Numbered from the stretch's first letter, positions 31,200-43,440 are shown. The stretch: 64,000 nucleotides of DNA from Aquilaria yunnanensis (GCA_039654915.1 CM077596.1:47986501-48050500), one strand, 5' to 3'. Notes: generated by a model not told the origin, from the sequence alone. Numbers and translations: made by a program.

Positions 31200-32205
31200 G
31201 CTTGCTCAGGTGCAAGTAGACCACAAAAGTGTCCTAATATGACAAAATGGTTCATGCAACATATACCTCCTTAAGGATCCAATCCTAATTACCTTTAGAA
31301 TCAACAATTTTAATGTAGAAAAGCTATATCTTGACACAAAGGCTAATTTGAATGTTATCTTCTCTTTCTTGTTACAGAAAATCAAGGTTTCAAGGTCTTT
31401 ATTAGCCCTCATCTTGAGGCCCCCTGTAGGGTCGAGAAGGATGAGGTCCCTACCTTAGGAACCATGTCACTACCCCTGGTGCTAATGGAAAAAATCTTAT
31501 AATGGCAGCATGATTTACGGCCTATAGAAAAGTGGGTTCGTAGTTCTGAACATACCCTTCTCCTACAATGCCCTACTAAGAAGTCCGATAAACGTACTAT
31601 TTCACATACTCCCAGATGTCAAGTGGCCAACCATTGTCATTGTGACCTTTTTGGCCGATACCGTTGTCTTTATTGACCAGGACACATTTAGGTAGAATTA
31701 TGTAGCTAGCCTTAAGAGGTCCCTGCTCACCAAAGAACCAGTTGGTCCAAACGACCCCAAAAAAAGAAATAAATGGGCCCCAAAAGAGCAAGGAACTAGC
31801 CTGCTAGTTAATAAATAGTTAAAGAAGGGGGAGATAGCCCTTAGACAAGCAGTAAAGGTTGAATAGTCGAAGTTTTACACACTAATTTTGAAATTTTTAC
31901 ATGGCCTTTGAGTGATATACCTGGTACTGACCCAAAAATTATCATGCATAAGCTATAAGTTGACCCCTCAGTTCGGGCAATTCAATAGAAAAAAAAATAT
32001 GGCACCTGAGATAAAGGAATTTATCATAGGGGAAATCAAGAGGTTCCTTGAAATAGGAATAATCCAGGAGATGCAAGACCCTAAAATGGCTTACCAATGT
32101 GGTAACCACCAAAAAAGAAAATGAAGATTAGAGGATGTGTGTTGACTACACAAATTTGAATGATGTTTACCCAAAGGATCCATATCATGTACCTATGGAT
32201 AAGGA
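31200..32205 (+). pseudogene. pol: Protease and truncated RT of the old Tat-type element
   Basis: The protease core is degraded (LYLDTKANLNVIFSFLLQKI near 31323, where relatives have D-x-G at the active site), and PFSYNALLRSP near 31557 matches the family's P-S-x-Y-N-x-I-L-G-R block. RT begins at about 32000 (APEIKEFIIGEIKRFLEIGI) and reaches CVDYTNLNDVYPKDPYHVPM at 32145-32200. There it stops at the right LTR, so the catalytic half is gone. Confidence 0.7.
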
Positions 32206-32554
32206 TGTTAATACCACAGTGGGATTAGCCAAATATAGATCGATATTAGGCTCGACTAAAGAAGGATAAGTGACCCAAAAAGATCTCTACTCAAGAAAGG
32301 AATCATTTAGCTGGATGATCACTAACCAAAATAGGATTCCTATAATCAATGAAAATCCCCATATTAATAACATTCTTAAAGGGCCACGATAGAGGTGCCA
32401 AGCATATATAAAAAGGGAAACCCACGGCTTGCCAAGGTATGTTGCTCTCTACATGAAAAACCCAGTAACCTTTACCACCAACAGAGGTACTAACTTAACC
32501 ATGGTTTGTCTGCCACCTGGTTTGACCATTCCCCTATTGATAGTTTGACTATCA
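32206..32554 (+). repeat. Right LTR of the old Tat-type element
   Basis: It aligns through its length with 28138-28543 with many substitutions and small indels, and ends tagtttgactatca at 32554. It abuts RT coding sequence directly, without a polypurine tract, which shows an internal deletion up to the LTR start. Confidence 0.7.
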
Positions 32555-32730
32555 CGTAAAGTATTATTATTTTCTAATTTCTAATATTAAAATCAAAATT
32601 TTACCTATTTATAGCTAAATATAAGTTTTTGCTAGTAACATGAACACTTAGTCATATCAAATTGGTTTTTATTTTTGTTACTCTCTCGAAAAAGATGCAT
32701 TTGACATGCTCTTGCTAGTTAACAGTAAGT
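32555..32730. other. Unassigned spacer between two retrotransposons
   Basis: An AT-rich stretch of 176 bp with no recognisable feature. Confidence 0.4.
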
Positions 32731-32888
32731 TGTTATTGGAAGGGCTATCTCACATTGTGTATCTAGTTTCTCACTATCCCACATTATGTATCTAGTTTTT
32801 ATGCTATATGAAAACACTTGTATATAAAGAATTGTATGTTGTTAATGAAAGTATGAAAGAAAAGTATTCCACATAAACACTTTTCACA
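32731..32888 (+). repeat. 5' LTR and PBS of the second copia element
   Basis: 158 bp, starting tgttattggaagggc and ending acttttcaca. It holds a tandem 30-base block (ctcacattgtgtatctag, repeated as cccacattatgtatctag). The PBS tggtatcaggtaggg starts at 32889 (initiator tRNA-Met type). It provides the uninterrupted version of the MITE target site (gaaagtatgaa). Confidence 0.85.
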
Positions 32889-32929
32889 TGGTATCAGGTA
32901 GGGATACTATCACTGAATTAGGCCTACAA

Positions 32930-34010
32930 ACATAAGCAACAATAATGGAAAAGATGGTGCAGTGCCACTGAACTTACAAAGTGTTAGTGGGTCATATTCA
33001 ATGTCTTTCAAGAGCCCACTTCACCATACTTCTTGACCACATCCGACAACACCACTCCTACTTTGGTCTCAGCCACTCTAGATGGTGATTATTATTCACG
33101 ATGGAAGAGGACTGTCCTAAATATCATACAAGCAAAGAAAAATTAGGTTTGTGAACCAGAAACTCTAAAAACCAAAACAAAAAGCCAGAGAGAGCTTAGG
33201 ATGGAACAAGTACAATGGACTGGTGCTCACTTGATTAGTAAATTCAATTCATTTTTCACTCCATGATTCCATATCGTATCATGATACAACATATGAATTC
33301 TGGAATAATCTAGAGGAATGTTTTGGCGATACCAATGAACCCTAAACACATAAGCTACAAAGAAGCATAACAATAGTTAAGTAAAGGACCATGAATGTGA
33401 TAGCATACTACGCCAAATTGAACGGCTACTGGGATATGCTTAGTCCCTATTCCCAAATCCCTACTTGTATGTGTAGGATGGCCAAATTTTGGGTAAACGA
33501 GAAAGAGAAAGGGCATGTTCACTAGTTCCTGATGAGACTATACCAGAGGTTCAAAATCGTGCACTCATAAATCCTAGAGATAGAATCACTTCTGCCCCCT
33601 AAATAGGATTTATGAGATACTAGTGGCCAAGGAGAAACAATTAAGTCTGACCCAAGATAAGGATCTAAAGGACGGTATGACAATGGTGGTATAGGGGCAG
33701 TATAACAAAACAAAGGCTCCAATAAACAACAAACCAAATGGAAACCAAGGCCAAAATGTTCTCACTGCAAAAAGATTGGACTTGAAAAAAATGACTGCTA
33801 CAGGATCATAATATATCCTAGAAATTGGTACCCAGGAGGTAGGCTGAGGCAAGGGAAAATGAATGACAACACATGTGTGGGCAAGTATGTTCCACATGAT
33901 GGTGAAAAGACTTTTTCTTTGATGATGGTTGCTTGAAAAAAGACCCATATGAACAACTCCTAGGGCTTCTAAACAAATAAAAAGTTACAAGTTTAGTTAA
34001 CTTTACAGAT
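32930..34010 (+). pseudogene. gag: Gag remnant of the second copia element
   Basis: The copia Gag pattern is readable in pieces: a start like NNGKDGAVPLNLQSVSGSYS (about 32939), followed by DGDYYSRWKR-type sequence near 33083 in a shifted frame, and a knuckle region near 33755-33795 (K-C-S-H-C-K-K-I-G-L-E-K-N-D-C). Frames are broken throughout. Confidence 0.6.
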
Positions 34011-34039
34011 AAGAAAAGCTTTAGTCCTTCGTATCCTTT

Positions 34040-34960
34040 TTCTTAGATCCTAGATACAGGTGCTACTCACCATATCACTAGCCAAAAGGATGTTTTTACC
34101 AATCTCTACAAGTGAGCAAATGAGCAATATACTTACCGGATAGCTTAACCAATTTTATAAAAAAAATTGGCACCTGTGCCCTATCCAATTCAACACAATA
34201 AAATAAGGTCCTTTATGCACCTAGCTTTAAATGTAAGGCTATGTCTACAAGTGAGCTAGCAAAAGACCTTAATTGCTTTCTGACTTTTTTCCTAATTTTT
34301 TTTTTCATACAGCAGCAAGCTTCGAAGAAGCCAATTGGGGCAGGTAAGGAGAAGCATGGCTTATGCTTCTTCGAGGCGAGTGAAGTTAGTAGTATGGCAA
34401 GAATTCAACAAATTGGGGTTGAACTAAAATATTTATAGCTGTAGCGCCTAAAGCACACTTCATAAAAATGGCAAAATGCCGTTATCAAGCTCTTTTGTGG
34501 GATGACAAGTAAAACTGGTTTTTCTTGACTCATTTGTTATTTAATGAAAGATTCTAGACGTCTTTTTCTTGATAGTATTAATATTTCACAAAGTCCTTTT
34601 TATTTGGTACATCTTGATGTTTTGGGGCCTTATCAAAGTCCCATTTCTATTGGTTCTTAGTATTTTCTCATTATTTTTTATGATAATCCTAGGACCAAAT
34701 AGACCTTTTGTTAAAGCTTGAAAATGATGTCACAGGTGTTTTCAAATTTTTTTTTAAGATGGTCAAAAATCAATTTGGAGTTCACATAAAAAAGCTACAA
34801 AGTGATAACAGCTTAGAACTTATCAAAGGGGAATTGGGAGGTTTTCTTAAAGAAAATGAGATTTATGTCAAACTTCATGCGTAGGGTCTCCTCAGCAAAA
34901 TAGTGCAGTCAGAAGAAATCATAGGGACATCCTTATGTGGCTAAAGTAGTTAGATTTTAA
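34040..34960 (+). pseudogene. pol: Protease and integrase remnants of the second copia element
   Basis: The protease active site reads LDTGATHHITSQKDVFTNLY at 34051-34110, with the D-T-G triad intact. Integrase core pieces follow (HLDVLGPYQSP near 34610; FLKENEIYVKLHA near 34850). Stops separate them. At 34241-34440 a stretch unlike copia protein, rich in AAG and TTC, interrupts the normal order and may be a small insertion. Confidence 0.65.
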
Positions 34961-34999
34961 GAAAAATTACCTAGTTATGACCATCAAAATGTCTTAAGA

Positions 35000-37065
35000 T
35001 GTTTTGCTATGCCATAAACCCACTCCAACCAAATGATAAGTTTGAGCCAAGGTCCATGATTTGTGTTTTCATGGGCTACTTGGTGGTCAGAAGGGGTATA
35101 GGCTTTATGATTTGGAAACTAACCATATTTTTCTCTTAAAAGATGTTGATTTTCAAGAAAACATTTTCCCTTTTGGTACGAATTCAAAAATCAAGAATCC
35201 TCCACGTCTGACAAAAAGTTATCAAAAAAAAATTAAAATTGTTGAAGATGATGACATTTTTCTTAACCCTTCTCAAATCTTTCTTGACCACCAAGAAATA
35301 GAAAATAATGAGCTTAATGATGAGATTCAAGAAAATGTTAAACAACCCGTGGTTCTTAAAATTAGGTGCAGTGCAGTGCTAGAACTTAACACACCCCAGT
35401 TACTTAAATGACTACCAAGTTGATTTGCCTATATGAAGTACACCTTCACACTTCAATACGGCATCTTCAGATACCCATTATGCCCTTTCCTCTTACATTT
35501 TGATAAAGCCTTTTCTATACACCACCAAGCTTTTTTTATTACAATGTTATAAAACAAAAAACTAGTTTCTTTTTTAGTAGCTTAAAGAAATCCAACTTGA
35601 GAATGTGCCATGTGGGTTGAAATCGATGCCTTGGAAGCTAATCATACATAAGACTTAGAGGAATTAACACAAGGGCAAAAGGCTGTTTAATGCAAGTGGG
35701 TGTATAAAATCAAATGAGAGGCAAATGAAAACAATGACAGGTACAATGTGAGGTTAGTGACAAAGGACTACACTTTGGTCGAAGGGTTAGACTATACAGA
35801 AAGCCTTGTTCTGGTAGCAAAATTTATGAGTGTGTGGTGTTTGTTTACTATAGTGCCAATCAAGAAGTGGGAACTGCACTAGTTTGATGAAAATAATGCA
35901 TTTTTGCTTGATGATCTATACGAGGAGATTACAAGGAGCCGGATCCCTTTTACCTTCAGCCTAGAGCCAAAAGAGTGTATCGCCTAAAGAAATCATTCTA
36001 TGGACTTAATCAAGGTTTAAGGGAGTGGTTCGCTAAGCTCTCCACCACCTTGATGGAATTTGATTTCAAATAATCAATTTTAGACGCATCCTTGTTCATT
36101 AGGTGATGAGATGGTCATTTCTTAGCGGTCCTAGTATATGTTGATGACGTGGTAATAATGAAAGATAGAAAAACTAAATGTTAGAAGGTGAAAGATTTTC
36201 TATAGTGACACTTGTCCTTAAAGGATCTAAGGAGGTTGAAATATTAGTTGGGATTGGAAATAGCACATGGCAGAATAAGATTTTCATAAGCCAATGCAAG
36301 TACACACTTGATCCTATTTTTAGTGCTGGGCTAATTGAAGCAAAACTAGCACAAGTTGCTATGTCATGGCAACACAAATTAAGAAAGGTCACTGAATCAA
36401 AGCTCAAAAATTGAACACCTTACAACAGGTTAGTTGGGAAGCTCTTTTGTTTGATGATCACAATGCTTGATATTGTATTTGGTATTAACATTCTTAGCTA
36501 GCATATGTAAGAACCATGTAATAAGCAATACAATGTGGAATTAAAAGTCTTATGGTATGTCAAAAGAGCACTAGATCAAGGATTTATATTTCCTCGAAAC
36601 AATAACTTGTAGTTGACAGCCTACTATGATGCTGACTAGGCAGCATGCCTAATTAAAGAATGATTAGTTGCAGAATGCTTTGTAAATACTTTATAGCCTT
36701 GGGAGATTCACCCTTATCATCATGAACAAAGAAGCAGTACACTATGAGTCGATGTTTAGGTGAGGCCAAGTACATGGCCATGGTGACGACAGCCAGTGAA
36801 TTCGTGTGATTAAAGGCTTTATTGCAGGATCTCACTTTTCATCATGGGACACTCATGTTATAATTTTGCGACAACAAGGTGGCACTATATAGTGTTGTAA
36901 ACCCCATCTATCATGAACATATAAAGATTGATGGCCACTTTATCTCCAAAAAGATTTAGTATAAGGAGTTTAAAATGGCCTATATTCCTACCAAACATCA
37001 ACACGTAGACAATTTCATGAATCTTTTTGTTTTGATAACTTTTATGAGATAAAACTCAAGTTTGG
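35000..37065 (+). pseudogene. pol: RT and RNase H remnants of the second copia element
   Basis: The integrase/RT linker (GYRLYDLETNHIFLLKDVDF at 35094-35153) precedes RT pieces: [20 protein letters not shown] near 35980, and VYVDDVVIMKDR at 36136-36171, which holds the catalytic aspartates. RNase H follows (AYYDADWAACL near 36620) with the usual C-terminal IKIDGHFISKKI and YIPTKHQHVDNF (36920-37010). Stops and frame changes occur throughout. Confidence 0.75.
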
Positions 37066-37096
37066 CGTATCACTCCTACATGTTCTAGCTTAAGGG

Positions 37097-38165
37097 GGCT
37101 ATTGGAATGAGGTCTTTATCCCACATTGGTGTCTAGCATTTCACTATCTCACATTGTGTATCCAATGTTTATGTTGTATGCTGTCAATAAAAGTACTCCC
37201 TCAATCCTAAAATGAATAACGCATTTCTCTGGGCACAAATATTCAGGAATGTATAACAACTATTGTTTTTTTTTACAATTTTAGACTTGAAAATGAAAAA
37301 AAAAAAACAAGAAAAAGAATAACCCGAACTTTTTATTGTTCTTTAGCTCAATCTGAAGAGAGAGAACTCTTGCATCTCTCTAAGATTGAGCAAGGGATCG
37401 GAGCAAACTACTCATATGTGATGATCAATGACCCCAAGTTGCAATTAAATGGCGAGAGGAAAGGGAAATGTTCAATCATGAGGCTAAGGTTGAGGATTGA
37501 GCACAAAGTTGGCAATTAGTTCTCGCTCAAAAAGATGAAATCCAGGGACAATCGGATGTGAAGAAGGGATTTTTTAATCTGGGCTAAGGTTTTAGGTATA
37601 ATCATTGGCTTAAATCATGGGCAAACTCGCAAAAGATCATGACACAGGGGATCATGGGGAAAATTGCAAAAAATCATGGGCAAAAATCTTGGGCAAAATC
37701 ACAGGAAATCAAGGGTAAAATCATCGGCAAAATATCTTCTTGTTGTAGGCTATTGCAAGAAATAATTCATGAGTTTCTGCCCAAGCTAGATCTGGAGCCA
37801 AAGACGCTAAAAGTGCATCAAGCTGCCACATATGTGCTGCAGGTAAAGATGAAGAAGATTAAAACAAAGATTAGGGTTAACACCAAATTTCATCCATATG
37901 ATCAACTGTCCCTTGCCCTAATTTGCCTTTTTTATATCTGAATCTTGATTGATTTTTAATCAAGGAGGAGGACGCCTAAGAAAATGAGGGAGAGGAGAGA
38001 TGTGTGAAGAGATAATAAGGGTAAAATAGAAAATTGAGTATAAAAAGTTACTAAAAAGAAAAATGTATCATTCTTTGTAGGACAGCACAAAAAAGAATAT
38101 GCATCATCCTTTTTGGGATTGAGGGAGTATGAGGGAAAAGTATTCCACGTAAACACTTTCTCACA
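37097..38165 (+). repeat. 3' LTR of the second copia element, split by a MITE
   Basis: The LTR starts just after aagggg (37097) and ends ctttctcaca (38165). It is interrupted at 37196-38127. Joining the flanks gives sequence matching the left LTR across the site. Confidence 0.85.
37196..38127. mobile_element. Mariner/Stowaway-like element, 932 bp, in the copia 3' LTR
   Basis: Both ends read CTCCCTCAATCC[T/C]AAAA in inverse orientation, flanked by TA at 37194-37195 and 38128-38129. The left copia LTR preserves the empty site with a single TA. The interior holds a hairpin at about 37346-37398 (gctcaatctgaagagag / ctctctaagattgagc) and a run of degenerate direct repeats at 37612-37735 built on atcatgggcaaaa. 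No transposase is encoded, so it is non-autonomous. Confidence 0.85.
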
Positions 38166-38525
38166 ATTGTAACTACCCAAAATTCAAAGCATGTGATAGA
38201 ATTTCTTTGGGTCCTACATAAACAATTAAAGTTCTCCAACTATGGCAGACAATGCTATTATGACTTAGGGTAAAACCCATTTGTGGTCGTCCAGCTTTAT
38301 CGTTTGTCATAAAGTGGTTACTTACCTTAACTTATGTCATCATAAAGCCCTAATCTCCCAATGTATCACAGTCTTTTCTATTAGTTGTACAACTATCTCG
38401 AACGGAAGTTGATGATGTGGTGACTGTGATGTCTATATGGCAATCCAAAACACCACATGGCATCCTATCTCACAAGAACAAATGACTATATTGAAAAAAA
38501 ATTAAATATTTTATTCTAAAATTGG

Positions 38526-38994
38526 CACAATCACATAATTTTAGGAAATTAAAACAATGTTAGCGCAAATCCATCTTCTTCATAAATCATCCCTGTTGAA
38601 ATTGTGAGCATTCAAGCTTCATCCACAAATTTTATTCTACCGTAAACACAGGCATTAACAAGAGACATGAAAATCAAAATGAAAACATATCACTTTACTA
38701 GAAACAAATCAAGTTCAAAAACCATCAAAGTCAGTTCAAACAATAAATTAAAGGCAATTGAACAATATTACATTGAAAATCTGCACATTAAGAAAAGTTC
38801 AGAATGATCTACTAGAACAACTGACTAAAGCGAGATGATTATTTCTATGGAACCACCCAAAACCCAAAAAATAGCAATCCAGATGATGGCCAAAGGCCAT
38901 AGGCCTTAAGTTTTGCCTGAGGTCCTTAAGCGGCCTGAGTAGTTCAACCTACAGTACTTCGGAAGCTCACTTGTCAAAAGTACTCCTAGGTGTG
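38526..38994. other. Left interior of the long-TIR element, no gene seen
   Basis: The stretch is AT-rich to about 38870, then 38884-38994 becomes GC-richer with palindromic ggccaaaggccataggcc. This last part might be the true start of the gypsy LTR (TGATGG at 38884 would pair with CCATCA at the LTR end), but it has no counterpart upstream of the right LTR. Confidence 0.4.
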
Positions 38995-39356
38995 TGCAAA
39001 ATACTCACTTAGGCCTGTATTAGGACAACTGGCTATACAAACAGCTAGGATGACATAGACTTTTATTCCCTAATCTAGCCGAACTCGTCGATTGTAGATT
39101 TGGGAGCTCAACCCTTCAAAGCAAGTATAAAAAAAGCCATGTCCAGGTACACACACAAAGGGCTATCCTATTGACCTTTTTGTGTACTTCTAGCTATATT
39201 ACTTTCTTACTTGGGCGTCAGAGAGTCCTTCCCAGAAAACATTCTAGAGACACCCTTCACCCCTTTTTGGTGTCTTTCAAAGGCTGTAGCTGACCAGAGT
39301 ATGTACATCCAAATGTCGATGCAGAACTCAGACGATTGAGGCCCCCAAGAACATCA
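38995..39356 (+). repeat. Left LTR of the second Tat/Retand element
   Basis: 362 bp of visible homology with 48315-48658. Its start is placed at TGCAAAA by that homology; an alternative start is TGATGG at 38884. A TATA-like box (gtataaaaaaa) lies near 39126. It ends aacatca, and the PBS region (aatggtgtcgtctgtagg) follows at 39357-39380. Confidence 0.75.
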
Positions 39357-39839
39357 AATGGTGTCGTCTGTAGGAACCCAGGCGCACATCGCCATGGTGA
39401 CTACATGGGCATTCAAAAACAAGATTCACTAGGATCCTCTACCGGAAAAAAAACCCTACCCTCACCTGAGGACCAAACTAGTGATCCAACCCCCCTAACC
39501 CAAGCATGATCACCCAGTGACACTAACGATGGTGTTCCTATGTGAATTCTAGAGTACAATAGTCACGAAAATAGCTTAGCATTTCACCCAACATACTCCT
39601 AAGAGGCCTTCCAGGAAGAAAACCTCACCGAAAAAATTTGGAACCCTGGCAAAAAATTCACCTGCTACGTCGAAAGGCAGCACGCGAAATGAATCTCGGG
39701 TTGAAAGCCCACCAGCTTATGGCTTGTAATGTAGCCGCAAAGAAAAAGTCTCAACCATCTCAGAAAGAAAGTTTGCTCGCTGAACAACCCTTTCTCCCCT
39801 TTAGCATGGCGACGATTGTCCAAACCTTCTCTTGAGGAA

Positions 39840-40860
39840 ATTATTGGAAAGGATGGACATAATGGAGGAGCATATCACAAGAAAACCAGTGTGGACTCGT
39901 TGTTTGGAATTCCTATTGACGACGAAGCCCCTTTCATCCCGGCCATCAACAATGTTCCAATTTTGTCGAACTTTAGGCAACTCGGCTAAACTCGTATGAT
40001 TGGAAAGGTGACCCGTTGGCACATCTAACCAAATATCCGAAGAACATTGTGTTGAATGAAGCTAATAAAGTGACCATGTGTAAATGTTTCGAGGTAACAC
40101 TTTTAGGCCAACTACTGCTTGGTATAACACCTTGTCTCCTTCTTCTATTGTTTACTTTCAGGAGTTATTGGTGGCTTTTACTCATCAATTCATCGGGAGC
40201 CGTCCTTCGGCGAAAAAAGTGACACATCTACTTAATGTAGTTCAAAGAGAAACCAAGTCTCTTCGAGACTTTATCAACAGGTTTAACCAGGAGGCCCTGA
40301 AAGTCATTGATCTATCTCCTGAGGTCCACATCATCACGATAATAAGGGGACTTAAAAAAGGCTCAAACTTAGCTTTCGAGCTTTTGAAACAGATGCTAAC
40401 AACAGTCAGAGAACTTTACCAGCCTTGCAGAACAATACATGATCGCCGAGAAGATGACTACCAATGAAGAGAGGTTGGATACCTTCCAAACAGAGAACTG
40501 GTCCTAGAACCGACCCCATGGAGGAGGCAAAAATAGCAAGCAGTCTAAAAGGAATGAAGGAAAAGGGAAAGCGCCAACTTACTCCGCCTTGAACACTTCC
40601 CAAGCTAACATCTTGGCTACATTAGAAAAGCAATGAGTGGTCCAATGGCCCAAACTAATGGTCTTTAACAACAAAAAGAACATAAAAAAGTACTGCTAGT
40701 ATCATCGGGACCACAGGCACGGCACTAAAGATTGCCACTAAGTAAATAAGTGCATTGAAGCTCTTATCAAGCAAGGTCAGCTGAGAAGATACTGTTGTTT
40801 TCAGTTGCTAAATATGGGAGGCAAGGATGACGAGGATGAATATGATTTTGACCGATGAAG
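39840..40860 (+). pseudogene. gag: Gag of the second Tat/Retand element
   Basis: Gag blocks parallel the first element: LAHLTKYPKNIVLNEANK (40020), TTAWYNTLSPSSIVYFQELL (40105), FTHQFIGSRPSAKK (40174) and LRDFINRFNQEALKVIDLSP (40261). The variant knuckle (H-R-H-G-T-K-D-C-H) is near 40710-40745. Frame changes and stops interrupt. The close match to the Gag at 23484-24674 shows they belong to the same clade. Confidence 0.8.
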
Positions 40861-41099
40861 GAATTGCCAAAGTCCAAGAAGACAACCACCCCTTCTTATA
40901 GGGGTAATCCAAACTATCACTATAGGTTTCCCCTAGTTGGAAATAAAAATGAAGACAAAGGAAATAACTACCCTCAACTTTGGAAAAGTGCAAAACTAGC
41001 TTGTGAGATTTGATGAGACCACTGTTAATTTTCCCCATGATGACCCTCTCTTAATCACTGTTCAAATATAAAATTAGGATGTAAAAAAGGTACACTATG

Positions 41100-42780
41100 A
41101 TGATGAGTCGAATGCTGAAGTTTTGTTTGCTCATATATTACCGAAGCTAGGAATATTAGCAGAAGTCCTAAAACCAAAGGTGTCCCCAACATATGAAGTG
41201 GGCCCTGACAAACTTCTGATTCTAGGTGTCATCGATCTATCATTCATGGTTAAGGGAAAAGCCATCGGGAGCAATGAAGAACTATATGCCTCTGTGATGA
41301 CAAAGTTCTTTGTCATTGATGTTCCCTCACCATACAACGCCATAGTCAAAAAACAAACTTAAGGATTGTTGCACATGAATTCAGATGTCAAATACCTGAC
41401 TGTGACCTTTGAAGTTGATAAGGGCAATGTAGTTATTTTCATTGACCAAGCCTAAGTCAGGAAGGTCTTTCTGAAGACACGCTAGCCTTCTGCGAAGAAA
41501 ATGGTTCACACCTCAACAACAATGCCACTAGAAAGGCCACAGGTAAATGTAGAGGCTAGGGTTGAAGGAATAGATGTTGAAACAAAAAGCTTAGAGCTCA
41601 TTGAAGGCCAAAGTACCGAAATCGGGAAAAATGTGCTTGTAAAGGAAAAGGCCGACCTTATAGATTTCTTAAAATCAAACAAAGATCTCTTTGCTTACCC
41701 ATCAAAGGATATGCTTGGAATAAATCTAAGCATAATTCAGCATAGTTTGAACATCAATTCTCTCACAAAGCCTACAAGGCAAAAGAAGCAAAACATCACC
41801 TTGAACAAGAGAACCTTTGTCAAACAGGAGACATAACGGCTCTTTGAGGTAGGGGTAATAAGGGAGGTTGAGTACCCGGATTGGTTGAGCAACATAGTGA
41901 TTGCCACAAAAGAAAGGAGTAATAAGCTCTGAACGTGCATTAACTACACTAGAGTGAATGACACATGCCCAAAAGGCTCATACTCGCTATGTTCAGTAGA
42001 TCAATTAGTAGATTCCACCTCGAGACACTGGATACTGAAATTTTTTGGATGTTTTTAGTGGATATCATCAAATCCAAATGAATCTAGTCGATGAAGAGAA
42101 AACTTTGTTCATTATCGACAAAGGAACTTTTTGCTATGCCTGAATGCCTTTTGGACTAAAGAGCACATGGGCCGCGTACCAGCAATTGATGAATAAAGTG
42201 GTCATAAAGCAAATTGGCAGGAAAATGAAGGTATACATCGATGACATGATAGTTAAGAACTGATGTGGTCCAAATCACATTGACGACCTACGGGAGACAT
42301 TTCAACAACTGAGCAAAATTCGGCATACGCTTGAATCCCAAAAAATGTGCCGTTAACATTAAGGCAGGAAAATTCTTAGGTTTCATAGTCATAAAATAGG
42401 GCATAGAAACAAATCCAAATAAAGTAAAAGCCCTCATTGAATCTCGAACTCCGAACTCAATCAAAGACATCCATAGGCTTACTGGAAAAATACAGGCCTT
42501 AAGTCATTTTTTCTCACACTATGGCAACAGATGCAGACCATTCTTTATGACCCTAACAAGAGAAATGAAAAATGACATCAGGGCTGAAGGCCCTTTAAAT
42601 CCCTGGAATAAAGACTACCAAGCGGTCTAGGAGAAGCTTAAGACATACCTCTTTAAACTACCTACTCTCACGCAGCCAAAAGAATGTGAGCCCCCTTGTC
42701 CTTTACCTTGCCGTCAATGAAAAGGCAGTGAACTTCATCTTGGTATATGAAGGACAAAGTTCGAAAACAATAACCTGTAT
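41100..42780 (+). pseudogene. pol: Protease and RT of the second Tat/Retand element
   Basis: The protease C-terminal half reads KFFVIDVPSPYNAIVKKQT (41304-41360), matching the first element's block. A linker at 41501-41650 leads to RT: FLKSNKDLFAYPSKDMLGIN (41666), FEVGVIREVEYPDWLSNIVI (41843), DQLVDSTSRHWIL (41999). Here the catalytic segment VYIDDMIVKN survives (42232-42262), unlike in the younger element. Many stops lie between the pieces. Confidence 0.8.
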
Positions 42781-43440
42781 TCTACGTGAGCAAATCACTC
42801 CATAGAGCTGAGGTAAATTACCCAATGATACAAAAGGCCATACATGCCCTGGTTTTGGCAGGACGACGCCTTCGGCCTTATTTTCAAGGCCACCCAATCA
42901 TCATCCAAAGTGGTCATCCCTTACGAGATATGATGAAGAAAGTAGACTATTCAGGAAGACTTTCTAAATGGTGCATAGAGCTTGGTGAGTATGACATAAG
43001 TTACGAGCTAAGGAAAGAGATCAAGGCACAAGCGCTTGCAAATTTTATCACTGAACTATGTCTAAATTTCAAAAAGCAAGCCATCGTTGATGAAGATTAT
43101 GAGCCGAAATGTCACCTATTCATCGATGGAGCATCAGGCATGGTGCTCCAAAAACCAAGCATAATTTTGAAAGGGCCAAAAAGAATGGAAAGTGACAAAC
43201 AATATAGCCAACTCGAAGCCCTCAACAACGGACTTCACCTCGCTAGAAGCAAAGGCATTAAGTCTCTTCAGGCTTACAGCAACTTGCAGCTATTAGTTCG
43301 GTAATTAAATGGGGAGTATGAGGTCAAGGAGCTGAGACTCAAGAAGTATTTCAATTGCGCAAAAGAGATGATGGAGAAGTTCGACAAGGTGATCATAGAG
43401 AAGTTTCCTTGAATAGAGAATGCAAAAGCAGATAATTTAG
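42781..43440 (+). pseudogene. pol: RNase H domains of the second Tat/Retand element
   Basis: An open frame (42786-43304) contains SKSLHRAEVNYPMIQKAIHA, LVLAGRRLRPYFQGHPIIIQ and SGRLSKWCIELGEYDISYEL, nearly the same words as the first element. The start of the archaeal-type second RNase H follows (CHLFIDGASGMVLQKPS near 43112) and continues past a stop to about 43440. Confidence 0.8.

Larger units (their letters stand above)
28138..32554 (+). mobile_element. Old Tat-type Ty3/gypsy element with internal deletion
   Basis: Two diverged LTRs (28138-28543 and 32206-32554) enclose a PBS-like sequence, a Gag, a protease and the very start of an RT, after which the right LTR follows at once. RNase H, integrase and any antisense gene are deleted. 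All frames carry many stops. The LTRs are much more diverged than those of the 8076-25900 element. A GT-rich DNA transposon (28737-29930) separates the PBS from gag. No target duplication is visible. Confidence 0.8.
32731..38165 (+). mobile_element. Second degenerate Ty1/copia element
   Basis: Short LTRs (158 bp on the left, 37097-38165 on the right including a 932-bp MITE) flank copia Gag, protease, integrase, RT and RNase H pieces. A PBS starting tggtatcagg follows the left LTR and a polypurine tract (agcttaaggggg) precedes the right one. Coding sequence is heavily mutated. No target duplication could be confirmed. Confidence 0.85.

Noticed and set aside
34241..34440. A 65-codon frame between copia protease and integrase, considered as a captured gene
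   Set aside because: It does not resemble copia protein, but it is too short and unrecognised to call. Noted only as a possible small insertion.
32726..38170. Target-site duplication for the second copia element (gtaag versus gtaac)
   Set aside because: The matching bases are not adjacent to both LTR ends; reporting a duplication would be forced.
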